Source of the DNA: Pseudomonas iridis
GTDB taxonomy: Bacteria; Pseudomonadota; Gammaproteobacteria; Pseudomonadales; Pseudomonadaceae
NCBI RefSeq assembly: GCF_017980685.1
Contig: NZ_JACXXO010000005.1
Coordinates: forward strand, 62,001-126,000
Length of the DNA: 64,000 nt
Direction: 5' to 3'
The position numbers and the translations under genes are program-made. The notes below the pieces were generated by a model. It worked only from the letters and a program-made list of their open reading frames with translations, searched no databases and was not told where the DNA came from. Below, one piece after another: positions 48,058 to 57,855 of this stretch (position 1 is its first letter; each line of letters opens with the position of its first letter).

Positions 48058-48153
48058 AAATGCATTTCCGGAAAAATAGTTAGCCAGCTTCCTTTTATTC
48101 CACACCCACGCCATGATGCGAACTCTCCCACCGCCGCCCGCGAACGAGTCCTC

Positions 48154-49341
48154 ATGTCTGCGCAGCAACTGCCACCGCAACGCTCCATGGCGATCACCGT
48201 GCAGATCGTCTCTATCGTTTTCTATACCTTCATTGCCTTCCTCTGCATCGGGCTGCCGATTGCGGTGCTACCGGGCTATGTTCATGAACAACTGGGTTTC
48301 AGCGCGATCATTGCCGGACTGGTGATCGGCTCGCAGTACCTGGCCACCCTGCTGAGCCGACCGATGGCCGGGCGCATGTCTGACACCATCGGCACCAAAC
48401 GGGCGATCGTGTATGGCTTGCTGGGGATTGTGCTCAGTGGCGCGTTGACGCTGTTGTCCACGCTGCTGCAAAGCTATCCGCTGCCGAGCCTGTTGATTCT
48501 GATTCTGGGGCGATTGTTGCTGGGCATTGCGCAGGGGCTGATCGGTGTCGGCACCATCAGTTGGTGCATGGGCCAGGTCGGGGTCGAGCACACCGCCAGG
48601 TCCATCGGCTGGAACGGTATCGCGTCCTATGGCGCCATTGCGATTGGCGCGCCGCTGGGCGTGGTGATGGTGGCCGAATACGGTTTCGCCAGCCTCGGTA
48701 TTTCGCTGTCGGTATTGGCGGCGGGGGCGTTGCTGCTGATTCGTAACAAACCTTCGGTACCGGTGATACGCGGTGAACGTCTGCCGTTTTGGGCCGTGTT
48801 CGGGCGGATTGCACCGTTCGGCGCGAGCCTCACGCTGGCCTCAATCGGCTACGGCACACTCACCACATTTATCACCCTCTATTACCTCAACCGCGGATGG
48901 AGCGGCGCGGCGTATTGCCTGACGGTGTTCGGGGTGTGCTTCATCGTGTCGCGACTGATGTTTATTTCGGCAATCAGTCGATTCGGCGGTTTCACCTCGG
49001 CCATCGTCTGCATTGCCGTTGAAACCGTGGGGCTGGTGATGCTCTGGCTCGCGCCGTCCACCGCGTTTGCATTGATCGACGCCGGACTGGCGGGGTTTGG
49101 CCTGTCGCTTGTGTATCCGGCACTGGGTGTCGAGGCGATCAAGCAGGTACCGGGTTCCAGTCGCGGTGCCGGGTTGAGTGCCTACGCGGTGTTCTTTGAT
49201 CTGGCATTGGCCGTTGCCGGGCCGTTGATGGGGGCGGTGGCGTTGAATCTGGGGTATTCGTGGATTTTCTTCAGTGCGGCGCTGTTGTCGGTGACGGGGC
49301 TGGGGTTGACCCTGATGCTCAAGCGCCGGGCAATTTCCTGA
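48154..49341 (+). CDS. MFS transporter (YfcJ/YhhS-like)
   Basis: This 395-aa protein has twelve helices. The opening VQIVSIVFYTFIAFLCIGLPIAVLPGYVHEQLGFSA and RPMAGRMSDTIGTKRAI (loop 2-3 MFS motif) fit the YhhS/YfcJ drug/arabinose exporter-like group. The substrate is unknown. ATG 48154 follows the GAG in GAGTCCTC. An in-frame extension back to 47893 crosses a terminator and a REP and is not real. Confidence 0.85.
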   Translation: MSAQQLPPQRSMAITVQIVSIVFYTFIAFLCIGLPIAVLPGYVHEQLGFSAIIAGLVIGSQYLATLLSRPMAGRMSDTIGTKRAIVYGLLGIVLSGALTLLSTLLQSYPLPSLLILILGRLLLGIAQGLIGVGTISWCMGQVGVEHTARSIGWNGIASYGAIAIGAPLGVVMVAEYGFASLGISLSVLAAGALLLIRNKPSVPVIRGERLPFWAVFGRIAPFGASLTLASIGYGTLTTFITLYYLNRGWSGAAYCLTVFGVCFIVSRLMFISAISRFGGFTSAIVCIAVETVGLVMLWLAPSTAFALIDAGLAGFGLSLVYPALGVEAIKQVPGSSRGAGLSAYAVFFDLALAVAGPLMGAVALNLGYSWIFFSAALLSVTGLGLTLMLKRRAIS

Positions 49342-49355
49342 AAACTCACACAGTC

Positions 49356-49450
49356 CTTGTGGGAGCGAGCCTGCTCGCGAAGACGGATTTACATTCGACA
49401 TTTCGCATTGACTGATAGACCGCTTTCGCGAGCAGGCTCGCTCCCACAGG
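49356..49450. repeat. REPIN (GTGGGAGC family)
   Basis: GTGGGAGCGAGCCTGCTCGCG and its inverted copy CGCGAGCAGGCTCGCTCCCAC around about 45 bp, at the convergent end of the MFS and hydrolase genes. Confidence 0.9.
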
Positions 49451-49483
49451 GTTTTCTGGTGACTTCAGGATAAACACCTGACG

Positions 49484-50521
49484 CTATTGATCTGCAGTCT
49501 GCATCCCCGCCCGTGTAGGCCGGCCCAGGGCATGGGCGAAGAATCGGCCGGCTTCGGAAATCAGGGTGCGATGGATGTCCTTGCGATCAACCCCGTCGGC
49601 ATCCGTACACAACGCTGGCATGGCAGTGATCTGCTCTTCGTTGCACGGCGCCATGAATACAAAATGCCCTGCCCCGGCCAGCAATTTGAAGTCCGGTGCA
49701 CTCGGCAGTTTGCGCGCCAGTGCGGCAGCGTTTTTATCGAAAGCGACCAGTTTGTCGCCATCGCCGCTGTACAGCAGTACGGGCACATGCACGTCAGCCA
49801 GCGTATGTCGGCCGAATTTCAGGCTGAGCGGCGCCATCAGCAACAAGGCGTGCACGCGCGGGTCGGCCACCGGCTGCAAATCATCACGGTCAACAATGAG
49901 CTCGCCTTGGGTGTTGCAGGCGTCGCGGTCGTCCGGGCGTTCCTGGCAATAGCGGCGCAGGCGATCCAGATCCGGTTGCGCCCCCGAGAGAATCAACGCT
50001 GTCTCGCCCCCGGCCGAATAGCCGATCACGCCAACCTGTTCAGCATTGACGAACGGCGCCAGCATGGGGTCGCCAAGGGTCGCAGTAATCGCTTCGGAAA
50101 TCTGGATCGGCCGCCCGTAAAGATTGCTCAGGGTGCCGAGTCGGCTGTGATCCCTGGAGTTGTCGCCGGGGTGAATCACCGCCACCACGACGAACCCCTT
50201 GCGCGCCAGTGCCGTGGCAAGATCGTGCAGGGCCAGCGGCGTGCCGGTGTTGCCATGAGACAGCATCAGCATCGGGAATCGGCCCATGGCGACTTTGGTG
50301 TCTTCGCCAGCTTCGACCGAATACCCCTCGAGCCGGCTCAGGTGTTCGCGGTCGCTGGAGGGATAGAACGCGATGGCGCGCATCGGTTGCAAGTCGAGCG
50401 GATCGAGGAGCGTCATCTCGTGGTAACCAACGCTCCAGACAGGATGGCGCCCCGGCGCCGCCTGCACCGTAATCAGGCTGCCGAGCAGACAAATCAGTAA
50501 CGTTGCACAAAGACGTATCAC
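49484..50521 (-). CDS. Exported alpha/beta hydrolase (dienelactone hydrolase-like)
   Basis: This protein of about 345 aa has a signal-like N-terminus (VIRLCATLLICLLGSLITVQA). The fold shows SHGNTGTPLALHDLATALARKGFVVVAV (oxyanion/lid) and nucleophile elbow GYSAGG in GVIGYSAGGETALILSG. Catalytic His is probably in GAGHFVFMAP. It is likely a periplasmic esterase or PAF-acetylhydrolase-like enzyme. GTG 50521 has GGGG 7 nt upstream; the frame extends to 50605 without a better site. Confidence 0.75.
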   Translation of the reverse strand: MIRLCATLLICLLGSLITVQAAPGRHPVWSVGYHEMTLLDPLDLQPMRAIAFYPSSDREHLSRLEGYSVEAGEDTKVAMGRFPMLMLSHGNTGTPLALHDLATALARKGFVVVAVIHPGDNSRDHSRLGTLSNLYGRPIQISEAITATLGDPMLAPFVNAEQVGVIGYSAGGETALILSGAQPDLDRLRRYCQERPDDRDACNTQGELIVDRDDLQPVADPRVHALLLMAPLSLKFGRHTLADVHVPVLLYSGDGDKLVAFDKNAAALARKLPSAPDFKLLAGAGHFVFMAPCNEEQITAMPALCTDADGVDRKDIHRTLISEAGRFFAHALGRPTRAGMQTADQ

Positions 50522-50758
50522 CGGACGCCCCACCCTGTTGTGACTCAATCGAAAGATCCGTTGCAGTGTGAGCCCAGAAAACCGTGGATTCGTTGCGCAG
50601 GTCACGACATTGCACTCAGACGCTCATCGCTTGACTGCATACCCCGGGCCAGATTATGTAACAGTCAGAAACAAAAAACTCCGTATTTGGCCCTTGCGGA
50701 ACCAGAATACAGAGTTTTTCGGGTGCTACTTGAACATCAACTGTTTTTTACGCAAGCC

Positions 50759-51370
50759 TTACGCGGCGGCGAACAGTTGCTCGCTTATCTTCGCTTGCGC
50801 GGCGGTCATGGCGTTGTTGCGCACTTCGTCACCGTACGCCAAACCTTCGGCACGGACGATTTCGATGTCGGTGACGCCAAGGAAACCCAATACCAGCTTC
50901 AGATATTCTTCGTGGGCGATACCGCTGGCCTGACCGGCGTGAATGCCGCCAGAGGTGGAAACGATCACTACTTTCTTGCCGCCGCACAGGCCTTCAGGGC
51001 CGGCTTCGGTGTAGCGGAAGGTTTGACCGGCAACGGCAACACGGTCGATCCACGCCTTGAGCTGGGTCGGTACGGTGAAGTTGTACATCGGTGCAGCGAT
51101 CACTACAGCGTCAGCAGCGATGAACTCGGCCAGCGTCGAAGCACTCAGGTCGGCTTCATGTTGCTGTGCAGCGTTGCGCAGTTCAGCGGTGGTGCCGGCG
51201 GCAACCAGCGTGGTCGACGAGAAATGGCTGATGGCGTCAGCGGCCAGGTCGCGGTAAGTCACCACAGCGCTTGGCTCGGCGGCTTGCCAGGCTTTGACGA
51301 CCTCGCCGCTCAACAGACGGGAAGCCGAGTTTTCACCCAGAATGCTCGAATCGATATGCAGCAGTTTCAT
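50759..51370 (-). CDS. azoR: FMN-dependent NADH-azoreductase
   Basis: This 203-aa flavodoxin-fold enzyme starts [20 protein letters not shown]. It has the FMN-binding [18 protein letters not shown] and a [10 protein letters not shown] loop. It reduces quinones and azo dyes with NADH. ATG 51370 has AGGGG 8-12 nt upstream. A LysR-type regulator is divergent 128 bp away, the usual arrangement for direct control. Confidence 0.93.
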   Translation of the reverse strand: MKLLHIDSSILGENSASRLLSGEVVKAWQAAEPSAVVTYRDLAADAISHFSSTTLVAAGTTAELRNAAQQHEADLSASTLAEFIAADAVVIAAPMYNFTVPTQLKAWIDRVAVAGQTFRYTEAGPEGLCGGKKVVIVSTSGGIHAGQASGIAHEEYLKLVLGFLGVTDIEIVRAEGLAYGDEVRNNAMTAAQAKISEQLFAAA

Positions 51371-51498
51371 GTGGAATCCCCTGGAATGAATCGCCGGTGG
51401 CGACGGAATGGAGACAATCCTACGCAACAAACCAATAGCTGATTAGCCGCCAGCAATGCGATAGTTCGTCCCACTGATAGAACAGCTGGATATCAACC

Positions 51499-52407
51499 AT
51501 GCAAGATCTCAACGATCTCTACTATTTCGCCAAAGTCGTCGAGGCTGGCGGTTTTGCGGCGGCCGGCCGTTTGCTGGGGATTCCCAAGTCACGACTGTCG
51601 CGGCGTATCGCCGAACTGGAAGAGCGCCTCGGTGCGCGTTTACTGCAGCGCACCACGCGCCAACTCAACCTCACTGCGGTCGGCGAGCGTTATTTGCGTC
51701 ACTGTCAGGCGATGCTGCTTGAAGCGGAAATGGCCGACGAAGCCGTCGCCAGCATGTCCAGCGAACCGCGGGGACGTTTGCGGGTGTCCTGCCCCACCGG
51801 CCTGGCGCATGAAATGCTGCCGTGGGTGATCAGCGACTTCCTCGGCAAATTCCCTCAGGTGCAACTTGAAGTGGTGCTCCTCAATCGTCGGGTCGATCTG
51901 GTCGCCGAAGGGTTTGATGTTGCCCTGCGCGTGCGCGAGCTGGGCGATGAAGACCCGCTACTGGTCACGCGCCGTCTGCGTCAGGCGCAAATGGTGGTCG
52001 TGGCCAGCCCGACATTCATGCAAGGCCAGTCGATCAGCCACCCGCAAGACCTGAAGAACCTGCCGGTGCTAGGGGCGCTTGAGGCCGATCGGCTGGTGCA
52101 TGTGCGTTTGCTCGATCAACAGGGCACCAGTTTCGAGCTGAGCATGGAAGCACGGCTGGGCATCGACGATTTTGTCGTGCGCAAGGCTTGTGTGCTGGCC
52201 GGCCAGGGCTTCACGTTACTGCCCATGATGTATTGCGAAGCCGAGCTGGAAAGCGGCGCGCTGGTGCAGTTGCTGCCAGAATGGTCGCTGCCCGGCGGCT
52301 GGCTGCAAGCGGTGTACCCGCATCGGCGCGGGGTCATGCCGGCGGTGCGTGCGTGGATTGATCACCTGGTCGAGTCGTTCAATGCCTGTGGGGAGCGGTT
52401 GTTATGA
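51499..52407 (+). CDS. LysR-family transcriptional regulator
   Basis: This 302-aa protein has an N-terminal winged HTH (residues about 4-62; LNDLYYFAKVVEAGGFAAAGRLLGIPKSRLSRRIAELEERLG) and a type-II periplasmic-binding-like effector domain (about 90-295). It likely activates azoR in response to a quinone or electrophile; this is inference from divergence. Its stop overlaps the start of the next gene by ATGA. Confidence 0.92.
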   Translation: MQDLNDLYYFAKVVEAGGFAAAGRLLGIPKSRLSRRIAELEERLGARLLQRTTRQLNLTAVGERYLRHCQAMLLEAEMADEAVASMSSEPRGRLRVSCPTGLAHEMLPWVISDFLGKFPQVQLEVVLLNRRVDLVAEGFDVALRVRELGDEDPLLVTRRLRQAQMVVVASPTFMQGQSISHPQDLKNLPVLGALEADRLVHVRLLDQQGTSFELSMEARLGIDDFVVRKACVLAGQGFTLLPMMYCEAELESGALVQLLPEWSLPGGWLQAVYPHRRGVMPAVRAWIDHLVESFNACGERLL

Positions 52408-52763
52408 GCAAGGGAAAAATGAGCGAAGCGGACGTCGCCGCGTTTTGTCTGGCATTGCCCGGCGCGCGCGAGGACTACAAGTGGGGTGGCGTGCGCGTAT
52501 TTTCGATTGCCGGCAACAAGATGTTTGCCTTGCAGGGGCTGCGTGGGGATTCGCTGGCGTTCAAGGTCGACAAGGATCTGTTTTTAGGCCATTGCGACCG
52601 CCCCGGGATTCATCCGGCTCCTTATCTGGCAAGGGCACAGTGGATCATCATGCATCCGCCCTACCCGCTGGGCACCGAGGAATTGCAGGGGTTGCTGCAA
52701 CGGTCGCATCAGTTGGTGGTGAGCAAGTTGCCGAAGAAAACCCGGATCGGATTGCTGCTATAA
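52404..52763 (+). CDS. MmcQ/YjbR-family protein
   Basis: This 119-aa protein shows the YjbR 'CyaY-like' fold: FCLALPGAREDYKWGGVRVFSIAGNKMFAL, LAFKVDKDLF and the PYPLGTEELQGLLQRSHQLVVSKLPKKTR end. The function is not established in the family; DNA or ligand binding has been proposed. It is translationally coupled to the LysR gene (ATGA). Confidence 0.88.
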   Translation: MSKGKMSEADVAAFCLALPGAREDYKWGGVRVFSIAGNKMFALQGLRGDSLAFKVDKDLFLGHCDRPGIHPAPYLARAQWIIMHPPYPLGTEELQGLLQRSHQLVVSKLPKKTRIGLLL

Positions 52764-52801
52764 CACCTCACTATGGCTGCATTGTTGCTTGACACTTCAC
52801 C

Positions 52802-52879
52802 CCTGTAGGAGCTGCCGAAGGCTGCGATCTTTTGATCTTGCTGTTTAAAAGATCGCAGCCTTCGGCAGCTCCTACACGG
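52802..52879. repeat. REPIN (GTAGGAGCTG family)
   Basis: CTGTAGGAGCTGCCGAAGGC and its inverted copy GCCTTCGGCAGCTCCTACAC flank a 35-bp A/T-rich loop at a convergent gene end; it could terminate both transcripts. Confidence 0.92.
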
Positions 52880-52888
52880 GGATCTTTG

Positions 52889-53317
52889 TCAAAACAGGGA
52901 AAACAGGTTCGAGCCAAGGAACAACTGGTCGATCCAGAACACCTGATGCAACACGACAATCACCCAGAACAGCACCTGAAACGACACCTTGCGCGTCTTG
53001 TGCCGGAACACCTGTTGGGCAATCAACGCACCCGGCCAGCCGCCAGCCAGCTCCACCGCATGGAGAATGTTTTCCGGCGTGCGCCACGCATCGTTGCGAG
53101 CCTTGCGCTTGTCCGCCCAGTACATGAAAAACGCCAACACGCTGACGATGCCATACGCCGCCAGCGGCACCAGAGAAATGCCGCTCAGCCACATCGACAG
53201 CGAGCCTGCCAACGGCAACGCACAGACGATCAACAGGACGACCAGCTTCAGTTTCAGGTTCTGAATACCGCCACCGGACGGCCGACCCTCTGGGCGGCGC
53301 GCGCGCGAATCATTCAT
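52889..53317 (-). CDS. DUF1294 membrane protein
   Basis: This 142-aa protein has three or four membrane helices. The DUF1294 signature is [48 protein letters not shown]. The function is unknown. ATG 53317 overlaps the uppP stop by ATGA, so it is cotranslated with uppP. Confidence 0.87.
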   Translation of the reverse strand: MNDSRARRPEGRPSGGGIQNLKLKLVVLLIVCALPLAGSLSMWLSGISLVPLAAYGIVSVLAFFMYWADKRKARNDAWRTPENILHAVELAGGWPGALIAQQVFRHKTRKVSFQVLFWVIVVLHQVFWIDQLFLGSNLFSLF

Positions 53318-54144
53318 GCCTTGGCCGCCGACCAGTCCACCCAGCCGAACTGCCACGTCGCCAGAATCACCAGCCCGAATACAATCCGATACCAGGCGAA
53401 TGCCGCATAGCTATGGCTGCCGATGAACTTGAGCAGACCGCGCACGGCGATCATCGCGAAGATAAACGCGGTGACGAAACCAATGGCAAACACCGGGAAA
53501 TCCGCCGGCACAAACAGATCGCGATACTTGTAGCCCGAGTACACCGCGGCACCGACCATGGTCGGCATGGCGAGGAAGAACGAGAACTCGGTGGCGGTTT
53601 TGCGCGACAGGCCGAACAGCAGGCCGCCAATGATCGTCGAGCCGGAGCGCGAAGTGCCGGGAATCATTGCCAGGCATTGGGCGAAGCCGATTTTAAGGGC
53701 GTCGCTCCAGCGAATCTCATCGACCGTTTCGGCATGCACTTCATGCTGACGCTTTTCGGCCCACAACATGATTACCCCGCCCACCACCAACGCCGCCGCA
53801 ACAGTGATCGGGTTGAACAGGTATTCGTGGATCAGGTCGGCAAAAATCACCCCCAACACCACGGCAGGCAAGAACGCGATCAGCAGGTTAGCCGTAAAGC
53901 GTCGCGCACTTGGCTGGGTCGGCAAGCCGATGACGACGTCGATAATCTTGCGGCGGAATTCCCAGACCACGGCGAGAATCGCGCCCAGCTGAATAATGAT
54001 GTTGAACGCCATGGCCCGTTCGCCGCCGAAGTTGAGCAAGTCGGCAACAATGATCTGGTGTCCGGTACTGGAAATGGGCAAAAACTCCGTCAGCCCTTCT
54101 ACAACTCCTAGTATCAATGCCTGCAAGGCGGTCCAAAGATCCAT
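53314..54144 (-). CDS. uppP: Undecaprenyl-diphosphatase
   Basis: This 276-aa inner-membrane protein has UppP/BacA motifs [14 protein letters not shown] (residues about 15-28) and [14 protein letters not shown]. It recycles undecaprenyl diphosphate for cell-wall synthesis and gives bacitracin resistance. ATG 54144 has GGGGGA about 4 nt upstream. It is coupled to the DUF1294 gene and divergent from the chemoreceptor. Confidence 0.96.
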   Translation of the reverse strand: MDLWTALQALILGVVEGLTEFLPISSTGHQIIVADLLNFGGERAMAFNIIIQLGAILAVVWEFRRKIIDVVIGLPTQPSARRFTANLLIAFLPAVVLGVIFADLIHEYLFNPITVAAALVVGGVIMLWAEKRQHEVHAETVDEIRWSDALKIGFAQCLAMIPGTSRSGSTIIGGLLFGLSRKTATEFSFFLAMPTMVGAAVYSGYKYRDLFVPADFPVFAIGFVTAFIFAMIAVRGLLKFIGSHSYAAFAWYRIVFGLVILATWQFGWVDWSAAKA

Positions 54145-54447
54145 CAATCCCCCAAAGAGCGATGCACGCCGGCATGCCCCGATAGTATTTTTTACGTTCA
54201 CTGCGATCAGCGTAGCTGGTTGCTGCTGGACCGATTCCGCGCGCGCAGGATCCCTACAAACGGGTCAAAATTCCGTGAAATATCAACTTCGATTCAGGTT
54301 TTCACGCACGGGGCCGAAATCCTAACAGACAAGCCTTAATAGCGCTGCCGCGTTATACGACTTGGGTCGCGTATGCCCGCTCACGAAATTGTGACTGGAT
54401 GCTGGCGGTCATCAATTACAAGAAAAAGAATCGGGAGTGACAGCGTT
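54145..54447. other. 303-bp divergent intergenic region uppP / chemoreceptor
   Basis: I see no gene, REP or clear motor-type sigma-28 promoter here. The stretch must hold promoters for both flanking genes but none is certain. Confidence 0.5.
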
Positions 54448-56082
54448 ATGAACAGCTTGCGCAGTGTGTCGATCAGCCGACGCTTGTGGCTCATCTTGAT
54501 TGTGGCGGTGGTCATGTTGCTGACCTTGGGCGTGTTGATGCTCAAGCAGATCCACGACGACCTGTATCACGCCAAAGCCCAGAAAACCCAGCACGTGGTT
54601 CAGACCGCCAGCGGCCTGCTGACCTATTACCATGACCTGGAAACCGCCGGCACGCTGACTAAAGAAGCCGCGCAGAAACAGGCCGTCACTGCCATCCGTG
54701 GCCTGCGGTACGATCAGAGCGATTATTTCTGGATCAACGACCTGACCCCTGTGATGGTCATGCACCCGACCAATCCCAAGCTCGAAGGCCAGAATCTTTC
54801 GGCCATCCGCGATCCGGACGGCTTTGCGGTGTTCAACGAGATGGTCGCGATTGCCCGGTCCAAAGGCGCCGGCATGGTCGACTACCGCTGGCCCAAACCC
54901 GGCGCGAGTGAGCCGGTGGCGAAAACCTCTTACGTGAAACTGTTCGAGCCGTGGGGCTGGGTGCTTGGTTCCGGGGTTTACGTTGACGACGTGCAGGCCG
55001 AATTCCAGGCCCAGGTGATCAAGGCCACCGTTATCGGTCTGGCGATTGCCGTGATCATGGCTCTGCTGGTGATCCTGATCGCGCGCAGCATCGTGCGCCC
55101 CTTGCAGGAAACCGTGAACGCCATGGCCAACATTGCCAGCGGCGAAAGTGACCTGACCCGCAGCCTCGATACCCACGGCAAGGACGAAGTGACCGAACTG
55201 GCTCACCACTTCAATGCGTTTACCGCCAAATTGCGCCGGGTGATCGGTGAGTTGCAGGTGTCGGCCAGCGCGCTCGGTCAATCGTCCAGCGAACTGGGCA
55301 ACGATGCCTCGCAAGCCCAGCAACGTAGCCAGCAACAATCGCAACAAATGGAGTTGGTGGCCACCGCGATCAACGAGGTGACTTACGGCGTGCAGGACGT
55401 GGCGAAAAACGCCGAGCATGCGGCCACTGAAATGCGTGATGCCGAGGCTCAGGCGCAACAGGGCCAGATCAATATCGACGGCAGCCTGCAACAGATCGAC
55501 AAGCTCTCGGGCACCATTGACCAAGCGGTCGAGGTGATTCGCACCTTGGCCACCGAAAGTACCCAGATCGGCAGCGTGCTGGAGGTGATTCGCTCGATTG
55601 CCGAGCAAACCAACCTGCTCGCCCTCAACGCAGCGATCGAAGCGGCACGGGCCGGCGAACAGGGTCGTGGATTCGCCGTGGTGGCGGATGAAGTGCGCTT
55701 GCTGGCGCAGCGTACGCAGAAGTCGACAGCGGAAATCCAGTCGATGATCGAACGCCTGCAAAATCACTCCGAGGCGGCGGTGAAGGTCATCGGTGACAGC
55801 AGCAAGGCGTCGCAACTGACCATTGAACAGGCCGGGCTGGCGGGTGCGAGCCTGAATGCCATCGGCCAGGCGTTGCGCAACCTCAGTGGCCTGAACGCGT
55901 CGATTGCCAGCGCCACGCTGCAACAGGCGCATGTGGTCGAGGACATCAACCAGAACGTTACCCAGGCGGCGGGGCTTTCTCACAGCACGGCCATGGCGGC
56001 AGAACAGTCAAGTGCGGCGAGCGTAAGACTTGGCCAGTTGAGCGAACAACTCAACGGCCTGCTGCGTCAGTTCCGCGTTTAG
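54448..56082 (+). CDS. Methyl-accepting chemotaxis protein with single-Cache sensor
   Basis: This 544-aa protein has TM1 at residues about 13-32 and a periplasmic sCache_2 domain (about 35-185; [42 protein letters not shown]). TM2 (about 192-212), HAMP and the signalling hairpin follow, with the conserved tip [37 protein letters not shown]. sCache_2 receptors often bind small organic acids; the ligand is unknown. GGGAG lies about 10 nt before ATG 54448. Confidence 0.94.
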   Translation: MNSLRSVSISRRLWLILIVAVVMLLTLGVLMLKQIHDDLYHAKAQKTQHVVQTASGLLTYYHDLETAGTLTKEAAQKQAVTAIRGLRYDQSDYFWINDLTPVMVMHPTNPKLEGQNLSAIRDPDGFAVFNEMVAIARSKGAGMVDYRWPKPGASEPVAKTSYVKLFEPWGWVLGSGVYVDDVQAEFQAQVIKATVIGLAIAVIMALLVILIARSIVRPLQETVNAMANIASGESDLTRSLDTHGKDEVTELAHHFNAFTAKLRRVIGELQVSASALGQSSSELGNDASQAQQRSQQQSQQMELVATAINEVTYGVQDVAKNAEHAATEMRDAEAQAQQGQINIDGSLQQIDKLSGTIDQAVEVIRTLATESTQIGSVLEVIRSIAEQTNLLALNAAIEAARAGEQGRGFAVVADEVRLLAQRTQKSTAEIQSMIERLQNHSEAAVKVIGDSSKASQLTIEQAGLAGASLNAIGQALRNLSGLNASIASATLQQAHVVEDINQNVTQAAGLSHSTAMAAEQSSAASVRLGQLSEQLNGLLRQFRV

Positions 56083-56089
56083 TACATAA

Positions 56090-56357
56090 CCTGTGGGGCG
56101 CGCTTGCTCGCGATAGCGGCTTGTCGGTTGGGAGCTGTCGCCTGCCCCACCGCTGTCGCTGGCAAGCCAGCTCCCACAGGTTTCTGTGTCAGCACAACAG
56201 AAATCCCTGTGTGAGCTGGCAGGCTTTGGCGGAGTGCCACAAAGCTTGAGCACAACATAAATCCATGTGGGAGCTGGCTTGCCAGCGATGGGGGCGCAAC
56301 ATTCAGCATCAGTGTGAGTGGGCCGACACACTCGCCAGCAAGCTCGCTCCCACCGGG
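56090..56357. repeat. Cluster of diverged REP elements (GTGGGAGC family)
   Basis: At least five REP copies, several decayed, fill the 341-bp gap 56083-56423 between the chemoreceptor and pnuC. They include CTGTGGGGCGCGCTTGCTCG, an inverted GCTGGCAAGCCAGCTCCCAC, CTGTGTGAGCTGGCAGGC, GTGGGAGCTGGCTTGCCAGC and CGCCAGCAAGCTCGCTCCCA. Confidence 0.85.
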
Positions 56358-56423
56358 TCCTTCAGTGTTCTGGCGAATACAGTACAATCCGCCACCTCTT
56401 TCAACTCCCCTCAAGGAACCCAC

Positions 56424-56987
56424 ATGTCCGGGCTTGAACTGTTTGCCGCCGCTCTCGGTGTCATCGCCGTGTGGCTGACGGTCAAACAGAATCCGTGGTG
56501 CTGGCCGATCGGGCTGGTCATGGTGCTGCTCTATAGCTGGATCTTCTTTGAAGTGAAGCTGTATTCGGACATGTTGCTGCAAGTGATCTACGCCGCCCTG
56601 CAAGTTTATGGCTGGTGGCAATGGACGCGCGCCGGGACGATGCATGACGGGCGTCAGGTCACGCGCCTGGATGCGCGCTCGATAGTTCTTGGCCTGGGTG
56701 TCGGCGCTGTCGGCAGTGTTTTGCTGGGTGCGGCCATGGCGCACTGGACTGACGCGGCGCAACCGTGGCTGGACGCGGCGCTCACCGGTTTCAGCCTGGT
56801 TGCGCAGTTGTGGATGGCGCAGAAACGCCTGCAATGCTGGGCGCTGTGGTTCGTGCTCGACGTGATTTTTGTCGGCCTGTTCCTTTATAAGGGGCTTTAC
56901 CTCACCGCCGGCCTGTACGCGCTGTTCACCGTGATTGCCATTCAGGGCTTTCGTGAATGGCGCGCCGACCCGGCACTGCGCACATGA
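56424..56987 (+). CDS. pnuC: PnuC-family nicotinamide riboside transporter
   Basis: This 187-aa protein has about seven helices. The PnuC core is VKQNPWCWPIGLVMVLLYSWIFFEVKLYSDMLLQVIY and QVYGWWQW; the C-terminal helices carry WALWFVLDVIFVGLFLYKGLY. It moves nicotinamide riboside (or a related vitamin) by facilitated diffusion. AAGGAA lies before ATG 56424. It overlaps the kinase gene by ATGA, so uptake and trapping are coupled. Confidence 0.92.
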   Translation: MSGLELFAAALGVIAVWLTVKQNPWCWPIGLVMVLLYSWIFFEVKLYSDMLLQVIYAALQVYGWWQWTRAGTMHDGRQVTRLDARSIVLGLGVGAVGSVLLGAAMAHWTDAAQPWLDAALTGFSLVAQLWMAQKRLQCWALWFVLDVIFVGLFLYKGLYLTAGLYALFTVIAIQGFREWRADPALRT

Positions 56988-57508
56988 AGGTCGTAGTGCT
57001 GACCGGCCCGGAATCCACCGGCAAGAGCTGGCTGGCGGCAGGCCTTGAGCAACAGTTTGGGGGTTTGCGGGTGGACGAGTACGTGCGCTGGTTTATCGAG
57101 CAGAATCCGCGTGACACCTGCCTGGCCGACATCCCAGAGATCGCCCGCGGACAACTGCAATGGGAAGATCAGGCACGGGCGCAACAACCGGCGCTGCTGA
57201 TTCTCGACACCCACTTGTTGAGCAATATTCTCTGGAGCCAGACCCTGTTTGGCGCGTGCCCGGACTGGCTGGAAGGCGAGTTGCTGGCGCGCCATTACGA
57301 CTTGCACCTGCTCCTTTCGCCGGAGCGGATTGACTGGACCGATGACGGTCAGCGCTGCCAACCGGATCTGGATCAGCGCCTGGCTTTCTTTCAGGCAACG
57401 CACAATTGGCTGCAACAGCATCGGCAACCGTGCCAGATCATTCAGGGCGACTGGGCCGAGCGACAGGTCCAGGCCTTTGCTGCCGTTGCCCGCCTGTTGG
57501 CCGACTGA
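56984..57508 (+). CDS. NadR-like ribosylnicotinamide kinase domain protein
   Basis: This 174-aa P-loop protein has Walker A GPESTGKSW (residues about 8-16), the VDEYVRWFIEQ segment and LLILDTHLLSN. These match the kinase domain of NadR without its HTH or adenylyltransferase parts. It would phosphorylate nicotinamide riboside to NMN in the cytoplasm, trapping what PnuC imports. It overlaps pnuC (ATGA). Confidence 0.85.
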   Translation: MKVVVLTGPESTGKSWLAAGLEQQFGGLRVDEYVRWFIEQNPRDTCLADIPEIARGQLQWEDQARAQQPALLILDTHLLSNILWSQTLFGACPDWLEGELLARHYDLHLLLSPERIDWTDDGQRCQPDLDQRLAFFQATHNWLQQHRQPCQIIQGDWAERQVQAFAAVARLLAD

Positions 57509-57855
57509 CGGGGCACCAGCCCCACTGTTTCACCCTGTTTTGGGGGAAGACTGTCCATTCCTGAAACACTCGCCCGCGTGCAGAGTGGCCGTTTCAACGC
57601 TATTCATCGCTTTGTCATGGCACTTGTTACGCCACTGATACACATCCCCGCAAACCCTTGTTCCAGAGCTTTGCTCAGCCAATAGACAGACTGGCGAGAC
57701 TGCGTGTGTTTCAACGCTGAAACACACTGTGCATCGGCGCTGCGCGTTTTACTGATAACTCACTGGAAAACAACAACAATTCAAAAGCGGCACAGCTTTC
57801 GCTATCTCCTTCACAACGCTGACAAGGGCAGCCCACTGAAGAAGGAATTGCAGCC
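57509..57855 (+). promoter_or_regulatory. fap promoter region: sigma-54-type promoter and palindromic enhancer
   Basis: CGGCACAGCTTTCGCT (57788-57803) has GG-N10-GC spacing and most of the TGGCACG-N4-TTGC consensus. A perfect palindrome, GTGTGTTTCA (57704-57713), ACGC, TGAAACACAC (57718-57727), lies about 98 bp before the expected start near 57814. Extra half-sites occur: TGTTTCA at 57526, TGAAACA at 57562, GTTTCAACGCT at 57591. A second GG-N10-GC element, TGGCACTTGTTACGC, lies at 57618-57632. The gap is 347 bp with no gene. Confidence 0.65.

Noticed and set aside
57618..57632. TGGCACTTGTTACGC as the main fap promoter
   Set aside because: GG-N10-GC spacing fits, but it matches the -12 half poorly and lies upstream of the palindrome; the element at 57788 is better placed.
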